Shown in pieces: positions 56,353 through 64,000 of a DNA stretch of 64,000 nucleotides (positions are counted from its first letter, which is position 1; every line of letters begins with the position of its first letter). The stretch is taken from the NCBI RefSeq assembly GCF_036850765.1, contig NC_089496.1:51157613-51221612 (forward strand), given 5' to 3'. Below the pieces are notes generated by a model. It saw only the letters and a list, made by a program, of their open reading frames with translations, was not told where the DNA came from and did no database searches. The position numbers and the translations under genes are program-made. Source of the DNA: Saccopteryx bilineata. Lineage: Eukaryota; Chordata; Mammalia; Chiroptera; Emballonuridae.

Positions 56353-56987
56353 AGGCCGCATGCGGAACCTGACAAGCTCAGGGGAGGCCTGCACAGTGGC
56401 CTTGCAAAAACTCAGAGACCTGACGTCACCACCCAGAATGGTCTGAAATGAAAACTTTCTAAGGAAAAGCAGTTCCTGGTGGGTTGTCATGTCCTAGGGC
56501 GGGGTTTTTCTCTAACCAAGGTCATGCTGACCTTAATGAGCCTGTTGCCTTTTGCATCTATAATAAGGGACCTGATAACATGCCTTTGAAATGCGAGAGT
56601 GATCTTCCTTTCCTGCCCCCTCAGGGGCAGCCACCCAACCCCCTCACTGCTCTTGATAACCATGTTACTTGTTAACTGTTAACTCTTCTAGGCCTGCCTA
56701 TATAGAAGGTATGTGTCTATTACATACTTTGCTTTTACCCACTCCCAAAGATTTCCCCCTCTGCCTTCTCCTGCCCCCCTACTCTATCACCAGTGGGTTT
56801 CATGTAACCCCCTATGACCTCCCCTTTGATTCTGATGTATAAAATTAGAACTGAAACTGCCACTTTCCGGAGCCTTTTCTCAATCCGTTGAGATTTTGCT
56901 TCCCAGCCGCTGTCATCAGTTTGGCTCAAATAAAGTCACAGAAATTCTTACAGGTTTGGACGTCTCTTATGTTGGTCGGTGCCGTCA
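56353..56987 (+). mobile_element. Solo LTR, probably class I (gammaretrovirus-like)
   Basis: A TATA-type box ('gatgtataaaattagaactg', about 56837), an AATAAA signal ('ctcaaataaagtcacag', about 56928) and a C/T-rich U5 suit an LTR. The 4-bp repeat AAAC lies at 56349-56352 and 56988-56991, exactly where L2 sequence breaks off and resumes. The 3' end is CA; the 5' end reads AG rather than TG, perhaps by mutation. No internal retroviral genes are present. Boundaries are inferred. Confidence 0.5.
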
Positions 56988-57116
56988 AAACCTGGGGTGG
57001 TCACCCTCAATGTCATTCATTCTCTCCCACCCTGCGCCCACTCCTTCATGTCCGGTCACATGCCCTGCTGTCTCTGCCCTCAGGACGAAATCAGAACGGG
57101 ACCCCTCCTCCCCATC

Positions 57117-57870
57117 TGTTGGGCAGATAAAATATATTATGTTCACTTTGTTAAAGATGGCGCTGCCCACGTGGAAGCCTGTCGCCCAGGGGATGGTACT
57201 GGTTACCCTTCTTGCTTGGGATGGGCATGATTATATAAATATTAATGTGTGTTGGGGGCGGGCTATGGGCAGGCAGGATCCTTGTAGCCTGGGGCTTGGC
57301 TTTAGGACTAAGCCTTTCCCACCTTTTTTGATGTGGGGTGGCACACTCTCATGAGAAATCCCATTATGCCTCAGATAAGTGACTGTATCAGAGACTTCCC
57401 TGTTTGTATATTTATTGGATTAAAGGTCTTGATTTCTACACTATAAAGTGGGGCAGACCGGGAGCTTGCTCTCTTGGTTCCTGAGATTAGTATTAGAGGA
57501 GAGAGCAGAGAAAGGAGAGCAGAAAAAGGCCACGTGGAGGAGGCCAGGAGAAACAGCCAAGATGGTGGAGTACTGAGGGAGAAGCCAGTTTGTGCAGAGT
57601 TTGTGCAGGGAGAAGGAGATGAGGAACAGAGGTAAATCTGGTGAGGTTAGAAACCTTTGATTCTAGGAAACTCATATAAGTCAGTGGCTTTGGGAGCCCT
57701 GAATGGAAAGGGAAGTGTTTTCCCACTGTGTGTATTACTTGCCGGCCGGGTGCAAGCTAGGATAAAGCTAATGGCCCACCAGTTCGTGGCTCCATTGTTT
57801 CATTACCATCTGTCCGAATCTAATGCGAACCTGCATGTGAATGGCCACCATGGCGGTCCTGGCCATACAC
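57117..57870 (+). mobile_element. Second solo LTR (ERV, class uncertain)
   Basis: About 750 bp starting tgttgggcagataaaatat and ending near 'ggccatacaca', again lying between recognisable L2 segments. Contains 'tttgttaaagatggcgctgc', 'gattatataaatattaatgt', 'acactataaagtggggcaga' and 'agccaagatggtggagtact'. No open reading frame and no retroviral domain. The target duplication is not clear, so the class is left open. Confidence 0.45.
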
Positions 57871-58210
57871 AACCCCCCCATGTCTCAGCACCCCCACCCT
57901 TGTCCCACCTGACTCAGTTCACCGTTCCTTTCCTGCAGCTGTGGTGGTCACCTAAACCTCTCCGCTCACGTCACCCCTGTGCTCACAACCCTCCCCGGGG
58001 TCCCTGTCTCACTCAAAACGAAGGCCCGAGTCCTCACGGGGGCCTCCAAGGCTCTGCAAACCTAGCCCCTGCTCGGTCCCCCGACTTCGTCCCCAACTCC
58101 CACCTCCTGATTCACCCGCCAGGTGCGCTGACGGCCTTGTATCTGTTTATTTTTAATACACATCCACCAGCCTTAAGCCCTTCGAGCTTACTTACTCTGC
58201 CAGGAACCTA

Positions 58211-60149
58211 ACACTTAAATGTCTTCATTGAGAAAAAAAACATTTTTAATATAGTGCTTTAATAAGCCTTAGACAAGAGAGCCTCCCACCCCGCGGTCCC
58301 ACAGAACGATACGTGATACCCAAACACGGAGGGCGGCCAGCCGTGGGACAGTCTCGCATTCCACTACCTGGTCTGCGTGGGCCAGGGAGCCAAACCTCTG
58401 ACTCAGCGGGGAAAGCTTTCACAGCGTAAAACTTGTGTCACTTCATTATACGAGGCTTTCTAAATGGAAATGATTTTCTGATTTATACTTGCAAACCTGC
58501 CACTCTTTGGAGGAATGCTTTTGTAGTTTTTTTTTGTTTTTTTTTTGCTAAAATAACCCATTGTGCTGGTGACTTGAGCTGTGGCTGAGGGCAGTGACCA
58601 GTGGCAGCTGGCCTCCTCTCCAGACTGGGCTCCAGGTGAACCAGCGCTTCCTAAGGGTCCGCCCTGGCACGCGAGGGGCCAACCTGCTCACGCTGAGATC
58701 ACCGCCGAGGCTCAAAACCTGCACAGTCCCAGGACTCGGCCCCGGGGGCTCTGTCCAGAAACAGACGCCTGTCTGCTAAGCTGCACGGTTTGCGTTTTAT
58801 CTGGAAAGCCATAGGGGGCCCTTGCGAACTTTGTGGCAGAGAACGGCACCTCGGATGGATTTACAACACAGTGAGGGGTGGAGGATGGATGAGAGGGTGA
58901 GCCCAACCCCAGGAGAGGAGAGCACTGAGGGAATTCTATCAATTCCAGGGTCAGGGCTCAGGGTCGGATGAACGAAGCAGGTGCCATCAGATTCGGGACA
59001 ATTATCAGAGGCAAACGTAAAGAGCTTAGTGACCAGCTGGACGTGGTAGGTGTTGAGCACACGGAGGAGTCCGACTGCCCCTTCTGAGCTCCGGCTTGAG
59101 CTACTGAATTGAGGGAAGTTACAGCATTGGGGTCGGGATGGGAAGAGAAGGAAGAGCAAACGAGAATCTAAAACTCAGGTTCATTCGGAGCCCCAGCTCC
59201 CCTCCCTTCTGGGAAAGTGCAGCTCAGTGTCGTCTGCCCGAGCGGCAATGAGCAAAGGCCTCGAGCAAAAGCTTTGGGTGCGTGTGCGACTCAGAACTAG
59301 GGTCGTTACCGAAAATCACTGTTCCTCCCACTTCCAGAAAAGTATTAACAAAACACTGGAAAAGCGGAAAAGCTGTCACCCAAAGAATGTCTGCCCTAGC
59401 ACTGGTTCTGATTGTGAAACACCAGAAGCAACTGGCAGGTCGGCTCTGGAAGGCCGGTGAAATAAACTGTAATGCAATTATGCGCTCAAGGGCCATGCAG
59501 CAAGCGGTAATGACGTCACAGAACTGCATGTCTCAAGGTTGAACGACGTGAGAAAAGGGAACGGTTTCGATGGTGTGATCCCCTCCCGAGATGCGAACAG
59601 AGAGACATGTCTGAGAGCACCCGGACCCCAGCGGGACACGTTTTCCTCCGGATGGATGACTCATAGCCATTTCTTCCTTCTGCGATGCCTACATTTTCTA
59701 TTTGCACACACAAACACGAAAGAGTTCAGTTACTAAACATATATTTTAACAGGAAAAAAATACTGAATGCTCACAACAATGTTAATTTATCACCTACATA
59801 TCTGATGTCCAAAGTTCGTATGTCTCTAAATTGGCAACACAGAACACCTGGCACCAGGCTCCGGACAGTCACCTTCGAACTGAACGCGGACCAGCTCCCG
59901 CGTGAGGCGGGAGAGCAGAAGACCATGGCCTCAGGAGCCCGCCCTACGCCCCGCCCCTGGGGGCTGTGTGCTAAATCCTCGGCTCACGGGAAAGCCATAA
60001 ACCTAACTGTTACCTTCGCTCTTTCCCCAACCCTGAAATACTCCCAGAGTCACGCTTTAATGCCGTGATCGATGGAAAGCTCTATGGAAGCCCACTTCCA
60101 GCCACTCTGAAATACAGAATCCTGTATTTCTGTCTCCTGCCCTTTGGCG
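58211..60149. other. Unique sequence with a possible L1 remnant
   Basis: 59.28-59.66 kb: 'gttctgattgtgaaacacca', 'gaagcaactggcaggtcggc', 'ggtgaaataaactgtaatgc' and 'gccatgcagcaagcggtaat' follow the order of old L1 3' ORF2 sequence ('ccatcaatagggaactggtt ... atactatgcagc'). The rest is unique, with a T tract near 58532. Confidence 0.4.
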
Positions 60150-60300
60150 AAGTTATCTGTGCACGCGTGCTGTCTACCCTACTAAACCACCAGCTCCCAG
60201 AAGGCAGAAAGTGTGGCAGAGGAAGGTCTGTAGCCCCTCGAGTGGCAACAGTTTGCGTATATTAGCTATGCAATCAATATTCACGGAGGGAATGACTGAT
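60150..60300 (+). repeat. L2 or MIR 3' end
   Basis: 'ctaaaccaccagctcccaga', 'aggcagaaagtgtggcagag', 'tagctatgcaatcaatattc' and 'gagggaatgactga' resemble the L2 terminus with its 'tgaatgaatga' end. Confidence 0.45.
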
Positions 60301-60359
60301 GTCCCCGGCATAAGGCCCCGAATGGAATGCATTCTGTTTAGGATTTATTTTAGAATTTT

Positions 60360-60660
60360 CTCCCCTTAAGAACCTCTAACCTTCCTTCTTAACTAATCCG
60401 GATGAAATAAGCCAACCGTGTTCTCTGCAGAAACACGAAACTACCTTTTGAATTCTCAGTCCCGCTATTACCTTCTGCTCCCTCTCCCTGGTCTTGACCT
60501 TTTATTTGAATGGACCAGTGTTTACACATCACGTGTGTGAGTTTACCTCAAAGCCATCTGGGGAATCAATGGAATACAAATATAAAGAGCTTACTCATAA
60601 GGAGTTTAGGAACAATTAATTAAACCAGGCTATAAAAGCGAACTTAAAATAAAATGAGAA
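60360..60660. promoter_or_regulatory. Candidate conserved noncoding element, AT-rich
   Basis: Low-CpG, repeat-free stretch with 'acatcacgtgtgtgagttta' (E-box CACGTG), 'gaacaattaattaaaccagg' (TTAATTAA-type core) and 'ccaggctataaaagcgaact' (TATA-like). Only texture supports it. Confidence 0.25.
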
Positions 60661-60669
60661 CTAGGGGAT

Positions 60670-61150
60670 TTCTGTCAGGGCTTACCAGCCGCTCCGGACA
60701 CGGACTGGCCTACCCTGACCTCTCCGCCCACGCGGGCCCAGCACCCCACACCCTCGCTGGGCTGCAGCCGCCGGCCGCACCAGCCCAGGGGTGTGCTGAA
60801 ATACCCCGGCCACAGGGATCTCGGGAACTTCCTTTGCCTGAAACACTCTTCCCCACGCTCTGGGTGTGACCACACTTCCTGAGCATGCGCGTGTCTCAGA
60901 CAGGCCTTCCCTGACCATTACCCCCTACTCAGTCCCCTCCCCACAACCCCTCTCATGGCCCATCCTCCAATATTTCTTCATAGCACCTGCCACTTCCCCG
61001 GTGGCCTGGCTGTCCCCGCGCTGTGCCCAGAGAGAACAGGCTCACGGTCTTTCCTACTCACTGCTACATCCCCAGGCCTAGAGGAGGACCTGGCTTATCA
61101 CAGGCACTGAATAAATAAACGTCTTCTCCCATCAAAGAATGAATGAATCA
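60670..61150 (+). mobile_element. LINE-2 3' end
   Basis: 'tcctttgcctgaaacactct', 'tccccacgctctgggtgtga', 'tcagacaggccttccctgac', 'tcatagcacctgccacttcc', 'tgctacatccccaggcctag' and 'aggcactgaataaataaacg' with 'gaatgaatgaat' follow the L2 3' end in order. Confidence 0.7.
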
Positions 61151-61479
61151 TAAAAGGCATTCTCTGCCAACCCCCAACATACAGAGAAGTGAACTTGTCG
61201 TCTCCTCCAGAGACGGCTTCAAACTGGGCTGCGGGGACAAGCAGGGGAGCCCCCCCCCCGCCCTGAGATGAACATGCAGTGACGAATCTGAGACGTCCAG
61301 CCTCCCTCCCTCCCCAGAGCCGAGCTGCGCTGTCATGGGCTCTAGAAGGAGGGTCCGCTCTGTTGTTGAGAAGAAAAGCGTTCTGCAGCTAAAACAAAAA
61401 GCGAGAGGCCACGAGTGACAGGAACGATCCGTCTGTAAAAGAATCCAGTCTGCAGTTAGTACTGAAAATCGGAATTGAG

Positions 61480-61869
61480 GCCCTGGCCGGTTGGCTCGGT
61501 GGTAGAGCGTTGGCCTGGCGTGCAGAAGTCCTGGGTTCGATTCCCGGCCAGGGCACACAGGAGAAGCGCCCATCTGCTTCTCCACCCCTCCCCCTCTCCT
61601 TCCTCTCCGTCTTTCTCTTCCCCTCCCGCAGCCGAGGCTCCATTGGAGCAAAGATGGCTCGGGCACTGGGGATGGCTCCTCGGCCTCTGCCCCAGGCGCT
61701 AGAGTGGCTCTAGTCGCAACAGAGCGACGCCCCGGAGGGGCAGAGCATCGCCCCCTGGTGGGCAGAGTGTCACCCCTGGTGGGCGTGCCGGGTGGATCCC
61801 GGTCGGGCGCATGCGGGAGTCTGTCTGTCTCTCCCCGTTTCCAGCTTCAGAAAAGAAAAAAAAAAAAGA
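61480..61869 (+). mobile_element. Long tRNA-derived bat SINE, young copy (A5)
   Basis: The best-preserved A-family copy. A-box region 'ttggctcggtggtagagcgt', B box ggttcgattcc (61534-61544), body 'gagaagcgcccatctgcttc', and tail 'ttcagaaaagaaaaaaaaaa'. A perfect 16-bp target duplication, gaaaatcggaattgag, lies at 61464-61479 and 61870-61885. Both RNA polymerase III promoter boxes look intact. It carries CTCF-like cores at 61749-61761 and 61771-61782. Confidence 0.96.
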
Positions 61870-61885
61870 GAAAATCGGAATTGAG

Positions 61886-62880
61886 TGGCTGATAAAAAAA
61901 ACCCACCTAATCCCCATCACTAAATGTTAGTGTAAAGATCACGGCGGAAAGGTTCAAATGCTACTCAAAACCATGCAGAACACCATTTCCCCCGCATTAC
62001 CCAGCAGATAATTAACATCTCTTTGAAGAGTCCCGTTGGTATGTGTGACACAGCCTTAATTGGAACCCGGCGTATCCCCCCTGCAAAAGGAGGGTGGGCT
62101 ATTATTTGCTATTATTATATAAAAGAACAGAACATTTATGTGTTCATGTCTTGATCCCCCCACTCCCGCCCTGACTGTGTTAGTATTTCATTATTTTTCC
62201 ATACAGAATGCCTTCAAAGCAAAGCTCCAAAGGAAAAAAAAAAAGTGAATACAGTTCATTTATTTTTAAACTCTGCCAAATCATCTCGGGCAAGCCATGG
62301 AAGACACAGAGGACGGTGCCTGTCGTCACAGAGCCATCTTCTTCCTGGGGCCCCTCCGTTCACTCTCGGGACCTCTGCCTGCCTTGCTCTCGGAACGCCC
62401 ACGCCATTCACCGCCCACGCCATTCGCCGCCCACGTCACCTTGCGACGTCCAGCCACTCCTTGTTGCCGAAGTCCTGCTCAGGGGCGCTCTGCCCATGCT
62501 GAGTTTTAATGTCACTTTTATATGACCTAACTGTGCCTGCCCTGGAAACCCCTCGTGAAACGGCGCTCCGACCGAAATCTGTGCTTCGGCTCGAAGGTTC
62601 CTGATATTTGGAATCCTTCGTGCAGCAGTGAATGTCAAGACCGTGGCTCTTCCCGTGGGACCCCTGGAAAGTCATCATATACATACAGCTCCCCAAGGGA
62701 TTCTGTTTTGTGTGAAGGGGATAGCCCTTCCCAGAGTAGGAGCAGCAAGGGACACCACCAGGACCTGACCCCACAGCAACAAGGCTCTTTCCTCTCCTTC
62801 GGCTGCGGTGACAAAGCTGTTCTCTGCGACTTTATGTGTGAACGGTCCATGCTTTGGGCAACGTGTTGATGTTCATAGGA
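61886..62880. other. Unique sequence, no gene seen
   Basis: Contains a local duplication 'cacgccattc' (about 62400-62440, three near-copies of 'cgcccacgycattc'). Short overlapping frames only. Confidence 0.45.
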
Positions 62881-62886
62881 ACAGTC

Positions 62887-62911
62887 TCCTCTCTCTCTCT
62901 CTCTCTCTCTC
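62887..62911 (+). repeat. (CT)n microsatellite
   Basis: About 12 CT repeats. Confidence 0.95.
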
Positions 62912-64000
62912 CGCACCAATGAATTGAACGGGTGTGCTATTGGACAGTTCCGAACAAAGAAATGGTAGATAGAGCCCACCAAAGACTATAGAAAAATAAT
63001 GAAAAGGAACTCGGGCCATGAAACAAATTACTCTGAAAAGGGACCAGAATAGAAACACCAGTTAGCGTTAGGACCAGTTTTATTTAAGAGATCCATTAAC
63101 CATCTGGAAAACATGATAAGTTGCCTGCTGATTAAATCAGAAGGCTGTTCCTAATGGTCTGGCTGTCTGGAAACTGGAGAGAAACTCTAAGGTACGGAGG
63201 ATGCACAGGAAGATAAATGGAGGACGGCAAAGCAACAATGCCCAGGTATAACTCAGGTTTCTAAAGGAAATGCATTGGGTAACACTGGTTAACAACATTA
63301 CCTAAATGTTCTCATAGCTTCGCACGGAGTGAAAGGAATAAAAGGAGAAGCTGGCGTTCTCTCGAAAGTGTTCATTGTGGGAAATTAATGCAAACACCTC
63401 CGGCCTCTACTCTTTCTGCAAATTAATACTAAGTTTGTTTACAAGAATTTATTTCTTCTCATATTGCCTCTTCTTCCTACACCGTTCAGGGGGATATATA
63501 TGTTCAAGGTCAATAGGTCCCACACCTACATATTTTAATCACTGGGGCTACTTATTCAAAAAAGAATAGATACCGATTTCTAAGACGCTCCCCTGAGGTG
63601 GAGCCTAGCGATTTGGCTCACTAACAAGTGACTTATTTATCCCAGATCGGCCACCGAGTTTTCAGCAGGGGCTCTTGGCGACATTAGGAGATTTGTTATT
63701 ATTGCCACTAGGGGGAGTGTTGGCCAAAGTTTGTGTTTCTGGTAGAGGGAAGGGAGGTTGATGATTGCTTTCAGAAGCTGAGAATAACAGAAAGAAAGGA
63801 TACAGAAACAAAAGGAGGAAAAGAAGCCCGTGTCCCTGGGTGGGTAAGTGCCACTGGTTTTGGTGGGGATTCAAGTATCTTGCATGGACCAGCTGACTTC
63901 CTACCGAATCAATGATAAAAGGCTCCTGATGGAAGCATTGGCCGCCAAAGATCCCAGGTTTTAGAAAGACAGCCTGTCTCAGCTAGCCTGTCTTTTCCCT
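62912..64000. other. Unique AT-rich sequence, no gene seen
   Basis: No frame above 70 codons. A CTCF-like motif lies at 63704-63719 (separate entry). Confidence 0.45.
63704..63719 (+). promoter_or_regulatory. CTCF-like motif outside any recognised SINE
   Basis: gccactagggggagtg fits the CTCF core CCASYAGRKGGCRS with one mismatch (A for C). No SINE head or target duplication surrounds it. Confidence 0.35.

Larger units (their letters stand above)
54496..58210 (+). mobile_element. Long decayed LINE-2, interrupted by two solo LTRs
   Basis: Segments follow L2 ORF2 order on +. About 55125-55260: a 'LGNLNI..ENPSS' frame like the endonuclease 'LGDFNIHVDNPSN' motif. About 55800-55850: 'FHFTEKPKP' like the linker 'SYFTEKIEA'. 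About 56100-56260: 'VPLGQVLGPL' and 'SLDIYQARHF' like the RT 'VPQGSVLGPLL' and 'LLDISTWMSNRHL'. At 56987, 'aaaacctggggtggtcaccc' resumes downstream of LTR1. At 57872, 'cacccttgtcccacctgact', 'aacgaaggcccgagtcctca' and 'aaggctctgcaaacctagcc' give the 3' part. Frames are broken throughout. Confidence 0.55.

Noticed and set aside
56353..57870. A provirus bounded by the two LTRs
   Set aside because: The two LTRs differ in sequence and only L2 sequence, about 130 bp, lies between them.
1225..61869. tRNA genes at A- and B-box matches
   Set aside because: All matches are heads of SINEs with long bodies and tails; no complete tRNA cloverleaf was seen.

Overview
The window looks like nuclear DNA from a mammal, most likely a bat. 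It carries three kinds of tRNA-derived SINE that I associate with Chiroptera. The 375-410 bp type, with its 'gagaagcgcccatctgcttctcc' region, resembles SINEs of horseshoe and related bats (Rhinolophoidea). It also holds ancient placental repeats (MIR, L2, MER5-like hAT, MaLR LTRs) and younger hAT and pogo-type DNA transposons. The family names come from memory of consensus sequences, not from a search.

I found no protein-coding gene that I can support. Open frames outside repeats are short, overlap on both strands and lack recognisable domains. The long frames (up to 764 codons at 26.6-29.0 kb, 247 codons at 45.5-46.2 kb) exist because tandem arrays with few stop codons are open in several frames at once. 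I saw no rRNA, tRNA, snRNA or CRISPR. The window is best read as intergenic or deep intronic DNA.

Layout: 0-0.23 kb, a 64-bp tandem array cut by the window edge. 1.2-3.6 kb, three SINEs. 3.6-15.6 kb, mostly unique sequence with MIRs, an L1 remnant (13.9-14.4 kb) and SINEs. 18.08-18.43 kb, an internally deleted pogo-like transposon that keeps the end of its transposase frame, followed by a 12-bp minisatellite and a MaLR LTR. 26.8-28.6 kb, a 15-unit GT-rich array. 31.4 kb, a young SINE; 35.9-36.3 kb, a second MaLR LTR. 39.1-40.05 kb, a 16-unit array of about 57-63 bp. 43.7-61.2 kb, a district rich in L2 on the + strand. Within it are a 42-bp array grown inside a MER5-like element (45.5-46.2 kb), a tandem array grown from L2 sequence (47.9-48.6 kb), two hAT MITEs with perfect 8-bp target duplications, a nested retroelement-SINE insertion (52.1-52.8 kb), and a long L2 interrupted by two solo LTRs (54.1-58.2 kb). 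61.5 kb, a very young SINE.

The most interesting patterns are: near-consensus CTCF-type motifs carried by the long SINE family; three tandem arrays that grew from transposable-element sequence, with others lying beside elements; alternating purine-pyrimidine (Z-DNA-prone) blocks repeated about 15 times; and several homeodomain/POU-motif-bearing unique stretches that could be conserved enhancers. I did not find an undescribed multi-gene system.
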